64,000 bases of DNA from Piscinibacter gummiphilus (GCF_032681285.1 NZ_CP136336.1:1227001-1291000), one strand, 5' to 3'; counted from the stretch's first letter, positions 1 through 10,984 are shown. Notes: generated from the letters alone by a model not told the origin. Made by a program: numbers and translations.

Positions 1-171
1 GACGTCGAGCGTGATGACGTCGGGGTTGAGGTTGCGGATCATCTCGCGGGCCACCAGGGGGTCGGCGGCCGCGCCGATGCATTCCATGTCGGGCTGGCGG
101 TTGATGATCTCGGCGAGCAGGCTGCGCACCAGCGCCGAGTCGTCCACCACGATCACGCGGGTCTTGGGCAT
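1..171 (-). CDS. cheB: CheB chemotaxis methylesterase, N-terminal fragment
   Basis: The first 57 codons are visible and the rest lies left of the window. They form the start of a receiver domain: an acidic pair at D10-D11 and the expected phosphorylation site D56, in VITLDV at the very edge. CheB is the phosphorylation-activated methylesterase/deamidase of chemoreceptors. The catalytic esterase domain cannot be seen, so the name rests on the receiver match and on position directly behind cheD (24 bp) and cheR in the same orientation. Another receiver protein is possible but less likely in this setting. Confidence 0.85.
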   Translation of the reverse strand, partial: MPKTRVIVVDDSALVRSLLAEIINRQPDMECIGAAADPLVAREMIRNLNPDVITLDV

Positions 172-195
172 GTTGTGGCTCTCCCCGTGTCCGCG

Positions 196-840
196 TCAGA
201 AGAGGTCGACGGAACCACCGCCGGTGGACGCCGGCACGGCCTTCTGGGCGGCGGCGCGGTCTTGTGCAATTAGGGCGTCGGTGTTGGTCGGCGCGAGGCG
301 CTTGACCATGGCCTTGCCGCTGCCCGGCAGGAAGCACACCTTGCGCGGGTAGACGTCGAGCACGTCCTTCGAGACGATGGGGATGCGCTCGGTCTTGAGA
401 TAGTCCATCACGAAGTTGGTGTTGCGCTCACCCACGTTCATCGTGGTCATGCCGCTCACCACCTGGCCGCCGCCGAAGATCTTGGCTTCCATGGTCATGC
501 GGTTGGCGCCACGCTTCATCATCTCGTTGATGAGCAGCTCCATCGCATACGAGCCGTAGCGGCCGGAGTCGCCGGCACCATCGGGCAGCATGAAGTGGTT
601 CATGCCGCCCACCTTGGCGTTGCGGTCGTAGATGCAAGCGGCGATGCACGAGCCGAGCGTGGTCATGATCAGCATGTCTTCGTTGTGCACGAAGTACTCG
701 CCGGGCAGGATCTTGACCGCGTCGTTCTTGAAGTGCGCGTCGTAGAAGAAGAACGAGGCCTCGCCGGGTTTGCGGGGCTGCGACTTCAGCCGCTCCAGGC
801 GTGAGCCCTGGGCGGGGTTGGAGGAAGAGATCAAAGCCAT
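196..840 (-). CDS. cheD: Chemoreceptor glutamine deamidase CheD
   Basis: A 214-residue protein of the CheD family, which deamidates glutamines of methyl-accepting chemotaxis proteins in the cytoplasm and helps receptor adaptation. The family's catalytic cysteine and histidine are visible: C65 in TLGSCIAACIYD and H82 in GGMNHFMLP. The first 30 residues are a polar, low-complexity lead that other members vary in. The gene sits between cheR (46 bp upstream) and cheB (24 bp downstream) on the same strand, so the three adaptation enzymes are very probably one operon. Confidence 0.95.
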   Translation of the reverse strand: MALISSSNPAQGSRLERLKSQPRKPGEASFFFYDAHFKNDAVKILPGEYFVHNEDMLIMTTLGSCIAACIYDRNAKVGGMNHFMLPDGAGDSGRYGSYAMELLINEMMKRGANRMTMEAKIFGGGQVVSGMTTMNVGERNTNFVMDYLKTERIPIVSKDVLDVYPRKVCFLPGSGKAMVKRLAPTNTDALIAQDRAAAQKAVPASTGGGSVDLF

Positions 841-886
841 GTTGTCCCGATATCGGTGTGCGTGTGGGTGGGCTTGAGTGAAGCTG

Positions 887-1759
887 TCACACGCGCTCGT
901 AGACGGTCTTGCCGCGCAAGCGGAAGAGGTCCTTCGACTCGGTGAAGTTCTCGGAGTGGCCCACGAACAGCAGGCTCTTGGGTTTCATCACACCGTGGAT
1001 GCGCTCGAGCACGCGGCGCTGCGTGGGCGCATCGAAATAGATCATCACGTTGCGGCAGAACACGATGTCGAAGGGCTCGCCGAGCTGCCAGCGTGCCTCC
1101 ATCAGGTTGTGCGTGCGGAATTCGATCATGCGGGCCAGCTCGGGCTTCACCCGGATGGAGCCGCTGTTGGCGCCCTTGCCGCGCAGGAAGTGGGCGCGCA
1201 GGCGCTCTGGCGAGAGGCCACGCGCGTCGGCGCTGTAGACGCCGCGCCCGGCGGTGGCGAGCACCTTGGTGTCGATGTCGCTGGCGATGATCTTGGTGGC
1301 ACCGCTCGCCATGTTCTCGGCACAGGTCATCGCGAGCGAATACGGCTCTTCGCCGGTGGAGGCGGCGTTGCACCAGATGCGCACGCTCTGGCCGGCGCGA
1401 GCCTTGAGTTCGGTCGCGAGCATCTGGAAGTGATGCTCTTCGCGGAAAAAGGAGGTCAGGTTGGTCGTGAGGCAGTTCACGAACTCCTGCCACTCGGGGT
1501 GCGAGGGCTGCAGGCTTTCGAGCGACTGCAGGTATTGGCTGAACGATCGCTGGCTCGTCTCGCGCAGGCGGCGCGAGAGGCGGCTGTAGACCATCGCCTG
1601 CTTGCCGGCGTGCAGGCTGATTCCAGCGTGCTGGTAGATCAGCTGGCGCACGCGGTCGAAGTCGGCGCTGCTGAAGCTGAACTCCTGTTCGGCTCGGTCG
1701 GCCACGGCCGTCGCGACGTTGCGCAAGGCGGCGAGTTCAGCGGGAGATGCGGCGCTCAT
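887..1759 (-). CDS. cheR: Chemotaxis methyltransferase CheR
   Basis: A 290-residue SAM-dependent methyltransferase that methylates glutamates of chemoreceptors. The N-terminal all-helical CheR_N domain covers about residues 28-85. The catalytic domain follows, with the conserved TTNLTSFFRE stretch near 98-107, the SAM-binding STGEEPY motif at 134-140 and FCRNVMIYF near 235. Length is typical. It is the first gene of the visible cheR-cheD-cheB set. The 189 bp between its start and the divergent diguanylate cyclase must hold promoters for both directions. Confidence 0.96.
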   Translation of the reverse strand: MSAASPAELAALRNVATAVADRAEQEFSFSSADFDRVRQLIYQHAGISLHAGKQAMVYSRLSRRLRETSQRSFSQYLQSLESLQPSHPEWQEFVNCLTTNLTSFFREEHHFQMLATELKARAGQSVRIWCNAASTGEEPYSLAMTCAENMASGATKIIASDIDTKVLATAGRGVYSADARGLSPERLRAHFLRGKGANSGSIRVKPELARMIEFRTHNLMEARWQLGEPFDIVFCRNVMIYFDAPTQRRVLERIHGVMKPKSLLFVGHSENFTESKDLFRLRGKTVYERV

Positions 1760-1948
1760 GGGTGAAGCTTGTCCTGGTCGTATGCGTGCGCCGGAAGGTC
1801 GGCGAGCCCGGTTCTGCGGGTCTTATCGGCCTGAAGTCTGGGCTGCTTGAGTGCGCCGAAAGGGCCAAGTTGGCAGGCCTTCGCCCCTTATCTCGCGCTT
1901 GGTCGCCACAGCGGCCGCTGTAGACTGGCCGACAACCCTTCGACCGAC

Positions 1949-2680
1949 GTGGCTTACACCCCCGCAACCCCCGCAACCCCCGAACCCTCGCAGCTCAAGC
2001 TGGGAGCGGCGTTGCAGTTGCTGTCTCAATCGGGGCACACCCTGCCCGATCGCGACGAGGTGGGCCAGGCCGCCTGGCTGCAGGCGGTGATCGATGCGCT
2101 GTGCAACCTGTCGAGCCGCGACCCCCTGACGGGCCTGGCCAACCGCCGCCAGTTCGAGCTGGCGCTGGCGCGCGAGATCGACCGAGTAGCCCGGGCCGGC
2201 GAGCCGGCGCTGGTGCTCATCGCCGACATCGACCGCTTCAAGGCGGTGAACGACACGCACGGCCACGCGGCCGGCGACCTGGTGATCCAGTCGGTGGCGC
2301 AGTCGCTCAACGAATGTGTGCGCCCCATGGACACCGTGGCGCGCCTGGGTGGCGAAGAGTTCGCGATCATCCTGCCCAACTGCCCGCCTGCCTTCGGCCA
2401 GACGGTGGCCGAGCGCATCCGCCGCAAGGTGGAGCACCGGCCGGTGGCCATCGGCCTCACCGAGTCGATCAACATCACCATCAGCCTGGGCGGTGCGTTT
2501 GCACCGCAGTGGGTGCGCTCTTCGGCGCCGCTGTGGATCGAGCGGGCGGACCAGCAGCTCTACCGCGCCAAGACCGAGGGCCGCAACCGGGCCTGTCTCG
2601 AAATGCCTCCAGTCTCACTCGTCACGGCCGAAGAGAAGGGCCTGCTGTTCGGTGTGTCGCAGTTCCCGGACATCGAATAA
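1949..2680 (+). CDS. Diguanylate cyclase (GGDEF domain)
   Basis: With a GTG start at 1949 the protein has 243 residues; an upstream TTG at 1847 in the same frame would add 34. The C-terminal half is a GGDEF domain making c-di-GMP from GTP. It has DPLTGLANRR at the domain start, an intact GGEEF active site at 134-138 and the RxxD product-inhibition site (RPMD) exactly five residues before it. No membrane segment or named sensor domain is seen in the first ~60 residues, so it appears cytoplasmic. It lies divergent to the che operon and 11 bp ahead of the ParA/MinD-like gene, which suggests a role in motility. The start codon is uncertain. Confidence 0.9.
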   Translation: MAYTPATPATPEPSQLKLGAALQLLSQSGHTLPDRDEVGQAAWLQAVIDALCNLSSRDPLTGLANRRQFELALAREIDRVARAGEPALVLIADIDRFKAVNDTHGHAAGDLVIQSVAQSLNECVRPMDTVARLGGEEFAIILPNCPPAFGQTVAERIRRKVEHRPVAIGLTESINITISLGGAFAPQWVRSSAPLWIERADQQLYRAKTEGRNRACLEMPPVSLVTAEEKGLLFGVSQFPDIE

Positions 2681-2691
2681 CAAGACTCGTC

Positions 2692-3504
2692 ATGAACACC
2701 CCTGCATCGCAACCCACCGCAGCACCGGCTTCTGGCCGCGCGGCACGCATCCTGGCCGTGACCAGCGGCAAGGGCGGCGTGGGCAAGACCTTTGTCTCGG
2801 CCAACCTGGCCGCCGCGCTGGCCCGCCGGGGCGAGCGGGTGCTGGTGCTCGATGCCGACCTTGGCCTCGCCAACCTCGACGTGGTGCTCAACCTCTTCCC
2901 GAAGATCACGCTGCACGACGTGTTCACCGGCAAGGCCAAGCTCGAAGACGCGATCCTGCCCGCCCCGGGTGGCTTCTCGGTGTTGCTCGCAGGTTCGGGC
3001 CTGGTGGAATATTCCCGCCTCACGAGCGAAGTGCGCGACCAGTTGCTGCGCATCATCGAAACCGTTGCGCCGCGCTACGACCGTGTGCTGTTGGACACCG
3101 GCGCCGGCATCTCCGACGTGGTGCTCTTCGCCGTGTCCCTCGCGACCGACGTGCTGGTCGTCGCCACCCCCGAGCCGACCTCGCTCACCGACGCCTACGC
3201 CACGGTGAAGGTGCTGGCCACGCAGCAGCAGCGCGAGCGCATCTCGCTCATCGTCAACCAGGTGGGCAAGACCGGCGAAGGCCGGGTGATCCGCGGCCAG
3301 CTCCAGCAGGTGGTCGACCGTTTCGTCTCGCCGAGCCTGCCTGAGGGCAAGGGGCCGGTGAAGCTCGAACTGCTGGGCGAGATCCCCACCGACAAGTCGG
3401 TGCGAGAGGCCGTGCAGAAGCGACAGTTGCTGCTCGAGATGCTGCCCGGCTGCGAGGCCGCCAAGGGCATCGCCGCGATCGCAGGCAAACTCTGCGAATC
3501 CTGA
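2692..3504 (+). CDS. MinD/ParA-family ATPase (FlhG/FleN-like)
   Basis: A 270-residue P-loop ATPase of the MinD/ParA superfamily. It has the deviant Walker A motif SGKGGVGKT at 25-33, DADLGLANLD near 54-63 and LLDTGAG near 135. The family positions proteins or organelles through ATP-dependent dimerisation. FlhG/FleN members set flagellar number, and the neighbouring che genes and c-di-GMP cyclase fit such a role. No flhF or fliA is in view, so the FlhG name is not secured. The ATG follows the cyclase stop by 11 bp, consistent with one transcript. Confidence 0.85.
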   Translation: MNTPASQPTAAPASGRAARILAVTSGKGGVGKTFVSANLAAALARRGERVLVLDADLGLANLDVVLNLFPKITLHDVFTGKAKLEDAILPAPGGFSVLLAGSGLVEYSRLTSEVRDQLLRIIETVAPRYDRVLLDTGAGISDVVLFAVSLATDVLVVATPEPTSLTDAYATVKVLATQQQRERISLIVNQVGKTGEGRVIRGQLQQVVDRFVSPSLPEGKGPVKLELLGEIPTDKSVREAVQKRQLLLEMLPGCEAAKGIAAIAGKLCES

Positions 3505-3523
3505 TCCCTTCTCTGCGATTCCC

Positions 3524-3919
3524 GTGAACGAACACACCCAGACCGCCTTCGAGCGGGTGGGCGGCGAAGCCGCCGTGCGAGCGCTCGTCGACCGCTTCTA
3601 CGACCTGATGGACCTCGAGCCGGCCTACGCCGAGCTGCGCGCGTTGCACCCGACCACCACCGAAGGCTCGCGCGACAAGCTTTTCTGGTTTCTCTGCGGC
3701 TGGCTCGGCGGCCCTTCGCACTACACCGACCGCTTCGGCCACCCGATGCTGCGCGCGCGGCACCTGCCGTTCGCCATCGGCATCAAGGGGCGCGACCAGT
3801 GGATGGCGTGCATGGTGCAGGCGATGCACGAGGAAGGCTTCGATGCTTCGTTGATCGAGCGTCTCAAAGAGGCGTTCTTCAAGACGGCCGACTGGATGCG
3901 CAACCAACACGGCGCGTGA
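3524..3919 (+). CDS. Group II truncated haemoglobin
   Basis: A 131-residue globin with a GTG start, 19 bp after the ATPase stop. The family binds haem and reacts with oxygen, nitric oxide or peroxide. Features of group II truncated globins are visible: FYDLMDLEP in the early helices, the proximal histidine H80 in RARHLPFAIG and the group-typical tryptophan W93 in DQWMACM. Length is normal. It may be cotranscribed with the ATPase gene, but nothing in the sequence links their functions. Confidence 0.92.
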   Translation: MNEHTQTAFERVGGEAAVRALVDRFYDLMDLEPAYAELRALHPTTTEGSRDKLFWFLCGWLGGPSHYTDRFGHPMLRARHLPFAIGIKGRDQWMACMVQAMHEEGFDASLIERLKEAFFKTADWMRNQHGA

Positions 3920-4003
3920 GCGCCGGCAGCGGCCTGCCTCAAGAGCCCGATTTGTGAGAATCCCGCCTCGGGGGACTTCACAAGCTACAGGAGGAGGCAA
4001 CGC

Positions 4004-6004
4004 ATGCCGCCGACGATTCCAGAACAAGCGCACCGAGGCGCCATCGCGTACCGGCCGGACATCGACGGGCTGAGGGCGGTCGCCGTCCTGCTGGTCGTCG
4101 TCTTCCACTTCCATCTGTTTTCGGCTGGCAAGAGCGGCTTCATCGGCGTCGACGTGTTCTTCGTGATCTCGGGCTTCCTGATCACGGCCATCGTGCGGCA
4201 GCAGGTCGAGGCGCAGCGGTTCTCGCTGCTCGATTTCTGGGTCAGGCGCTTGCGCCGGCTCGCTCCTGCGCTTTTCGTGGTGCTGGCGCTGGTGCTCGCG
4301 TATGGCGCGTTGCGGCTGCTGCAGGCGGACTTCCAGCAACTCGCCGAGGAAGCCGCCGCCACGCAGTTCTATGTGGCCAACATCTACTTCTGGCGCAACG
4401 TCAACTACTTCGGCCTGCAGGCGGGCAACATCTACCTCCTGCACACCTGGTCGCTCTCGGTCGAAGAGCAGTTCTACATCCTCTACCCGCTGCTGTTGGT
4501 CTTCGTGCTGAAGCGCTGGAGATCGGCGGCACCGTGGCTCGTGCTCGGAATGGCGCTGCTGTCGTTCGGGTTGAACCTGGCGCTTGTGGGTCCCAAGCCG
4601 GAAGCAACTTTCTACCTTATGCCCACCCGGGCCTGGGAACTGCTGATCGGGGCCTTGTTGACCTGGGTGCCACGTGTGCGCCATGCGGGCTTTGCGCATC
4701 TGCTGGGCGCCGTCGGCGCGTTGCTCATCGGCGCAGCAATTGCGGGCTACACACCGGAGACCCAGTTTCCAGGAGTCTTTGCCTTGCTGCCGACGCTCGG
4801 TGCCGCGAGCCTGCTCCTCGCGGGCGGCGCGCCGGGCGCCTGGTCGACGCGGGTGCTGTCGACGACACCGATGGTGGCCGTCGGGCGCATCTCGTACTCG
4901 TTGTACCTGGTGCACTGGCCCATCAACGTCTTCGCGTCCAATGAACTGGGCGATGGCTACACGCTCGGTTGGCGCGTGACGATGCTGGCAGCATGCTTCG
5001 TGCTGTCGGCGCTCCTGTACCGCTGGGTGGAGACGCCTTTTCGCACGGGGCGTGTGCTGTCGGGCCGCCGAGGCTTCGTGGGGAGCTATGGCGCGGGCCT
5101 GGCCCTCAGCGTCGTGCTGTGTGCCACCGTGATCGCCACCCAGGGGCTGCCGCAGCGCCTGCCCCCGGAGGTCGCCCGGGTTGCGTCTTTCGCCACGGAC
5201 CGCCCTGGCGAGCACTGCGCCGAATTTCGGCCTTCCCCGGGCCGAGCCGCCCCGGCCTTGTGTACGTTGGGCACGCCTGGTCAGGCTCCGACGTGGGTGA
5301 TCTGGGGGGACTCGCACGCCTGGGCCGCGCAGGACGCCATCGACCTGTGGCTCAAGAAGACGGGGCAGGCGGCACGCTTCGCCTTCATGAACTCCTGCCC
5401 TCCGCTTCGCGGCGTGCACGTCCAACGTGGGGGCACGACCTGCCATTCGCTGAACGAAACCATGATCGCCTCGGCGCTTGCGGACCCGCAGGTCAAGAAT
5501 GTGTTCCTGGTGTCATCGTGGCGCCAGGCCATCGAGGGCCGCCTCAGCACCTCGCCCGATCGCAACCTCGGTGAGGCGGGCTCCATCGCCTTGTTCCAGC
5601 GGCAGTTCGATGCCACCGTTCGCGAGCTTCATGCGAACGGCAAGGCCGTCTATCTCTGGGAGCCCGTGCCGGGATCTCGCGAACACGTGCCTCGGGCGGC
5701 GGCGCTCGCGCTGTTGCGAGGCACGACGGCGAACCTCGACTACAGCGCGGCCGAATACCGCGAGCAGACGGCGTTCTTCTTCGAGGCCAAGGAGCGCAAC
5801 CGCGCCTTCATCGCCGGGTCGTTCTCACCGTCGCGGGTGCTGTGCCAGACCGGCATGTGTGCCTCGCTCGTCGATGGCCAGCCGGTCTACTTCGACAACG
5901 GTCACCTGGCTCGTTCGGGCAGCGCCCGGTGGGCGGAAGCCTTGGCGGCTCAGCTGAGCCCCCCTGCATTGCTGGGCCAGCTCGCGAGCGAACCCGCGCG
6001 CTAA
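4004..6004 (+). CDS. OafA/YrhL-type acyltransferase with C-terminal SGNH domain
   Basis: A 666-residue integral membrane acyltransferase. Residues ~15-360 form the acyltransferase-3 domain with about ten hydrophobic helices, opening with the family signature YRPDIDGLRAVAVLLV and VDVFFVISGFLI. Residues ~400-655 form a periplasmic SGNH/GDSL-like domain with its triad visible: GDSH (S437) and DNGH (D631, H634). Such two-domain proteins O-acylate surface polysaccharides or peptidoglycan. An AGGAGG-like ribosome site precedes the ATG. No polysaccharide cluster is nearby, so the substrate is unknown. Its end overlaps the convergent Smr gene by 4 nt. Confidence 0.92.
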   Translation: MPPTIPEQAHRGAIAYRPDIDGLRAVAVLLVVVFHFHLFSAGKSGFIGVDVFFVISGFLITAIVRQQVEAQRFSLLDFWVRRLRRLAPALFVVLALVLAYGALRLLQADFQQLAEEAAATQFYVANIYFWRNVNYFGLQAGNIYLLHTWSLSVEEQFYILYPLLLVFVLKRWRSAAPWLVLGMALLSFGLNLALVGPKPEATFYLMPTRAWELLIGALLTWVPRVRHAGFAHLLGAVGALLIGAAIAGYTPETQFPGVFALLPTLGAASLLLAGGAPGAWSTRVLSTTPMVAVGRISYSLYLVHWPINVFASNELGDGYTLGWRVTMLAACFVLSALLYRWVETPFRTGRVLSGRRGFVGSYGAGLALSVVLCATVIATQGLPQRLPPEVARVASFATDRPGEHCAEFRPSPGRAAPALCTLGTPGQAPTWVIWGDSHAWAAQDAIDLWLKKTGQAARFAFMNSCPPLRGVHVQRGGTTCHSLNETMIASALADPQVKNVFLVSSWRQAIEGRLSTSPDRNLGEAGSIALFQRQFDATVRELHANGKAVYLWEPVPGSREHVPRAAALALLRGTTANLDYSAAEYREQTAFFFEAKERNRAFIAGSFSPSRVLCQTGMCASLVDGQPVYFDNGHLARSGSARWAEALAAQLSPPALLGQLASEPAR

Positions 6005-6636
6005 GAAGCCTTCAGCAACACCACCAGCGCGCCGCTGCCCCCTTCGGCCGGGCGCGCTTGCACGAAGGCGAGCACCTCGTTCTTCTGCACCAGCCAGCTG
6101 CGCACGCGGGCCTTGAGCACCGGCTCGCGACCGGGCGAGCCGAGGCCCTTGCCGTGCACGACACGCACGCAACGCAGGCCCTGCTCGGCCGCGTCCCGGA
6201 TGAAGGCGTTGAGCTTCACACGCGCCGGGTCGCGGCGCAGGCCGTGCAGGTCGATCTGCGCCTGGATGGCCCAGCCGCCGCGGCGCAGCTTGCGCACCAC
6301 GTCGAGGCCGATCTCGGGGCGCCGGAAGGAGAGGGTCTCGTCGGTCTCGAGCAGGGTGTCGACGTTGAATTCGTCGGACAGCGATTCGCGCAGCGCCTCC
6401 CGCTCGTCGCGTTGACGTTGGCGGGGCTCGGGCGTGGGCAGGGCCCTTGCCTGGCGCGCCCGGCCTGTGGGGCGCAGGGGTTGCACGGGGCCGACGGTGA
6501 CCGCGAAGAGTTCGCGCTCACGCTTTTCGCGCGCGGCGATCTCGCGTTGCAGTGCTTCTTGCCGCTCGGCCTCGCGCCGCGCCTGGTCGAGCGCGGCCTT
6601 CAGCTCAGAGAGGGTGTGCAGGCCGCGGGAGGACAT
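6001..6636 (-). CDS. Smr-domain protein
   Basis: A 211-residue protein. The first ~50 residues are a charged, probably coiled helix rich in Arg/Glu. The C-terminal half is an Smr (MutS2-related) domain, with IDLHG at 128-132 and the VVHGKGLGS loop at about 159-167. Smr domains are nicking or RNA-cleaving nucleases, and stand-alone members such as SmrB act on collided ribosomes in E. coli. The ATG at 6636 is chosen because the domain and helix start there; the frame is open 59 codons further upstream without similarity. It runs convergent to the acyltransferase. Confidence 0.9.
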   Translation of the reverse strand: MSSRGLHTLSELKAALDQARREAERQEALQREIAAREKRERELFAVTVGPVQPLRPTGRARQARALPTPEPRQRQRDEREALRESLSDEFNVDTLLETDETLSFRRPEIGLDVVRKLRRGGWAIQAQIDLHGLRRDPARVKLNAFIRDAAEQGLRCVRVVHGKGLGSPGREPVLKARVRSWLVQKNEVLAFVQARPAEGGSGALVVLLKAS

Positions 6637-6676
6637 GCGGGCACTGTAGCGCTCGCTCCAAACCCCTCGGCGTTGC

Positions 6677-7087
6677 TCAGTGCGAGCGGGGGTAGGTCGC
6701 CAGCACGCCGGGGTCGTGCGGGTATTGCAGCGCGGGCAGGGTGTCGGCGAAGCCGTCGAAGGGCTCGCCGCGGCGGGCGGCGACGCCGGCGTCGCGGCGC
6801 GCGGCCTGCGCATCGGACGCAGGGCGCGCCGGGGCGACGGCCATCTGGTGCTGGCGGGCGGCGATGCGGGCCAGCTGCGAGCGGGCGCCGGTCAGGTCGA
6901 GTTGCAGCTGGGCGATCTGGCGCTTGGCCTGTTCGATGTGCTGGCCGGCCGTCTGCAGCTGCAGGGCGTGGCGCGTGCGTTGCTTGTTGAGGCCGTCCAG
7001 GTAGCGCGAGCGCAGCACGATCCACTGGCCGAGGGTGACCAGCATCAGCACCGCACCGGCGGCCCAGAGAATGGCATTGGTGTTCAT
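6677..7087 (-). CDS. Small membrane-anchored coiled-coil protein
   Basis: A 136-residue protein I do not recognise. One hydrophobic segment at residues ~5-22 (AILWAAGAVLMLVTLGQWIVL) is followed by a helical stretch with heptad-like spacing at ~25-75 (QTAGQHIEQAKRQIAQLQLDL). A low-complexity Ala/Arg tail follows. This suggests an inner-membrane protein with one anchor and a cytoplasmic coiled coil. The ATG at 7087 is preceded by GGAGTG; a start 11 codons upstream is possible. It lies 40 bp upstream of the Smr gene on the same strand and may share its transcript. Confidence 0.6.
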   Translation of the reverse strand: MNTNAILWAAGAVLMLVTLGQWIVLRSRYLDGLNKQRTRHALQLQTAGQHIEQAKRQIAQLQLDLTGARSQLARIAARQHQMAVAPARPASDAQAARRDAGVAARRGEPFDGFADTLPALQYPHDPGVLATYPRSH

Positions 7088-7217
7088 TTCCACTCCTTTG
7101 AATGAACAGCGTGCCGTCACTGTAGAAGTGGCGTTAGCCAGCGGAAAGGACGCAAGTCACGGTTACAGGTGATCGCTGCGCGGCGTCCCTCGAACAGGGG
7201 ACGCCGCCGTGGCCGGT

Positions 7218-7892
7218 TCAGAGCAGCCCGCGCTCCGCGAACGACACCACCTCGGCCTGGCTCACCACGAGGTGGTCGAGCACGCGCACGTCGATCAGCG
7301 CCAGCGCCTTGTTGAGGGTCTGTGTGAGATATTCATCGGCCCGCGAAGGTTCGGCCGCACCCGAGGGGTGGTTGTGGGCGAGCAGCACGGCGGCGGCGCC
7401 GAGGTCGAGGGCGCGCTTCAGCACCTCGCGCGGGTACACGCTCGTCTGCGTGAGCGTGCCCCTGAACATCTCTTCGGCGCGGATCAGGCGGTTCTGCGCG
7501 TCGAGGAACAGCACCACGAACACCTCGTGCGGCTTGCCGCCGATCTGCAGGCGCAGGTAGTCCTTCACCTTGGCCGGCGAGTCGAAGACGGGGCGCTGCA
7601 TCAGCTCTTGCGAGAGCGACCGGCGCGCCAGCTCCAGCACCGCGCTCATCTCCGCGCGCTTGGCGGGCCCCAGGCCCTTGATGCGCTTGAGATCGTCGGG
7701 CTCGGCCTGCAAGAGGCCCGAAAGTCCGCCGAATTCGGTGAGCAGCTGCTGCGCGAGTTGCAGCACCGACAGGCCCTTCACGCCGGTGCGCAGCAGAAGC
7801 GCGATCAGCTCGGCATCGGCGAGGGCATCGGGGCCGCGCGCCAGCAGCTTTTCACGCGGGCGTGCGTCTGGCGGAAGGTCTTTCAGAACCAT
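7218..7892 (-). CDS. radC: RadC family (JAB/MPN metalloprotease fold) protein
   Basis: A 224-residue RadC protein. Helix-hairpin-helix segments lie in the N-terminal half (about residues 60-85, GLGPAKRAE). The C-terminal half carries the JAB1/MPN zinc site: E123, HNHPSG with H173 and H175, and D186. The original link to DNA repair in E. coli was later questioned, and the cellular role is unsettled. Length and motif spacing are typical. It is transcribed away from fkpB-ispH, with only 53 bp between the two start codons, so the promoters must overlap. Confidence 0.93.
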   Translation of the reverse strand: MVLKDLPPDARPREKLLARGPDALADAELIALLLRTGVKGLSVLQLAQQLLTEFGGLSGLLQAEPDDLKRIKGLGPAKRAEMSAVLELARRSLSQELMQRPVFDSPAKVKDYLRLQIGGKPHEVFVVLFLDAQNRLIRAEEMFRGTLTQTSVYPREVLKRALDLGAAAVLLAHNHPSGAAEPSRADEYLTQTLNKALALIDVRVLDHLVVSQAEVVSFAERGLL

Positions 7893-7945
7893 GTGGGGGT
7901 GCCAACTAAAATTCGCGGCAGTCTATTCGCTCGCGACAGGTCAAC

Positions 7946-8401
7946 TTGAACTCCCCCACCCAACACGTTCAGCAGGGCTCCTTCCTGACCCTGCACTACC
8001 GCCTGTGCGGCCCCGATGGCGCCGACGTCATCAACACCTTCAACGACAAGCCCGCCACGCTCTCGCTCGGCTCGGGCCAGCTGGCCCCGGCGATGGAAGC
8101 GAAGCTGCTGGGCTTGCCCGAAGGCACGCGCACGTCGTTCCAGCTCGCCGCGGGCGAAGCCTTCGGCGAGCGCAACCCCGAGATGCTGCAGCGGGTGAAG
8201 CTCTCGCTGATGCACGAATTGGGCGACCCCGACGAGCGCTACAGCGTGGGCGACGTGGTGCAGTTCCCCACGCCCGATGGCCAGGGCAGCTATGCCGGTG
8301 TGGTGCGCGAAGTGGGGCCCGACTGGCTGCTCTTCGACTTCAACCACCCACTGGCGGGCCAGCCGGTCACCTTCGAAGTCCACCTGATCGGAGTGCTCTG
8401 A
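7946..8401 (+). CDS. fkpB: FKBP-type peptidyl-prolyl cis-trans isomerase (SlpA/FkpB type)
   Basis: A 151-residue FKBP-fold isomerase of the SlpA/FkpB group, which catalyses proline isomerisation and has weak chaperone activity in the cytoplasm. The core runs from [10 protein letters not shown] through [19 protein letters not shown] to the C-terminal [14 protein letters not shown], which marks this subgroup. The only plausible start is TTG at 7946, since no ATG or GTG lies before the conserved domain. The stop overlaps the ispH start by one base (TGATG). The fkpB-ispH pairing is common in proteobacteria and supports both calls. Confidence 0.92.
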   Translation: MNSPTQHVQQGSFLTLHYRLCGPDGADVINTFNDKPATLSLGSGQLAPAMEAKLLGLPEGTRTSFQLAAGEAFGERNPEMLQRVKLSLMHELGDPDERYSVGDVVQFPTPDGQGSYAGVVREVGPDWLLFDFNHPLAGQPVTFEVHLIGVL

Positions 8402-9327
8402 TGCTCGACGAAGTGCTGCTGGCCGAGCCGCGTGGCTTCTGCGCGGGGGTGGACCGCGCAATCGAGATCGTCGAACGCGCCATCGCGAAGTTCGGCGCGC
8501 CGATCTACGTGCGCCATGAGATCGTGCACAACACCTATGTCGTGAACGACCTGAAGGCCAAGGGCGCGATCTTCATCGAAGACCTGGCCGAGGTGCCCCC
8601 GGGTGCCACGCTCGTCTTCAGCGCGCACGGCGTGTCGCAGGCGGTGAGGCGTGAAGCGCAGGAGCGCGGCTTCTCGATCTTCGATGCCACCTGCCCGCTC
8701 GTCACCAAGGTGCACGTGGAGGTGGCCAAGCTCCACAAGGAGGGCTACGACTTCATCATGATCGGCCACAAGGGGCACCCCGAGGTGGAAGGCACGATGG
8801 GGCAGCTCACCGAAGGCATCTACCTGGTGGAAGACGTGGCCGACGTCGCGCGTGTGCAGCCGGTGCAGACCGACAAACTCGCCGTGGTGACGCAGACCAC
8901 GCTTTCCGTGGACGATGCGGCCGAGATCCTGGCCGCCGTGAAGCGTCGCTTCCCGAGCGTGCGCGAGCCCAAGCAGCAAGACATCTGCTACGCCACGCAG
9001 AACCGCCAGGACGCGGTGAAGGTGCTGGCCCCGCAGGTCGACGTGCTGATCGTGGTCGGCAGCCCCACCAGCAGCAACAGCAACCGCCTGCGCGAGCTGG
9101 GCGAGCGCCTGGGGGCCAGCGCCTACATGGTCGACCAGCCGGAAGATCTGAAGCCCGAGTGGCTCGACGGCAAGCGCCGTGTCGGGCTCACGGCGGGTGC
9201 GTCGGCACCCGAGATCCTGGTGACCCAGGTGATCGCGCGGCTTAAGGCGCTGGGGGCTGTGTCGGTGCGCAAGATGGACGGGGTGGAAGAGACCGTGCAG
9301 TTCCCGCTCCCCAAGGGATTGAAGTAA
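8401..9327 (+). CDS. ispH: 4-hydroxy-3-methylbut-2-enyl diphosphate reductase
   Basis: A 308-residue iron-sulfur enzyme that performs the last step of the MEP pathway, reducing HMBPP to IPP and DMAPP. The three cluster cysteines are visible: C14 (PRGFCAG), C98 (FDATCPLV) and C196 ([10 protein letters not shown]). The substrate-pocket motifs VHN, SAHGVS and [10 protein letters not shown] are also present. It is the only isoprenoid-pathway gene in the window. The start is coupled to the fkpB stop, so the two are probably translated together. Confidence 0.97.
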   Translation: MLDEVLLAEPRGFCAGVDRAIEIVERAIAKFGAPIYVRHEIVHNTYVVNDLKAKGAIFIEDLAEVPPGATLVFSAHGVSQAVRREAQERGFSIFDATCPLVTKVHVEVAKLHKEGYDFIMIGHKGHPEVEGTMGQLTEGIYLVEDVADVARVQPVQTDKLAVVTQTTLSVDDAAEILAAVKRRFPSVREPKQQDICYATQNRQDAVKVLAPQVDVLIVVGSPTSSNSNRLRELGERLGASAYMVDQPEDLKPEWLDGKRRVGLTAGASAPEILVTQVIARLKALGAVSVRKMDGVEETVQFPLPKGLK

Positions 9328-9335
9328 GCCCCTCC

Positions 9336-10646
<1,311 letters not shown>

Positions 10647-10694
10647 GCTAGAATCTCGGGCTTTCCGGCGAACGACCTGCCGGGCACCAGTTCA

Positions 10695-10783
<89 letters not shown>

Positions 10784-10792
10784 CTAGACCAC

Positions 10793-10823
10793 AAAACGGG
10801 CCTCACGGCCCGTTTTGCTTTTT
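10793..10823 (+). terminator. Intrinsic terminator after tRNA-Ser
   Basis: AAAACGGGCC and GGCCCGTTTT form a perfect 10-bp stem with a 4-nt loop (TCAC), followed by GCTTTTT. It ends the serS/tRNA-Ser unit. Confidence 0.88.
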
Positions 10824-10984
10824 GGCGCCGCCGTCAGCAGGCAAGGTCCGCGCGTGTAGGAGTTTTCCGCGTCTTGCTGAAAGGGGCCTGTTGCGCCGTG
10901 GCGTTCATTCGTACTCTTCGTCCATGCCCTGATCGACTCCCGATCGGCGGCCCCACAGACAGCCACGCAGTACGGAGCCATCCC

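Noticed and set aside
3254..5446. 730-codon open frame antisense to the ATPase, globin and acyltransferase genes
   Set aside because: It runs across three clear plus-strand genes, is extremely Arg/Gln/His-rich and has no domain. It is a GC-rich shadow.
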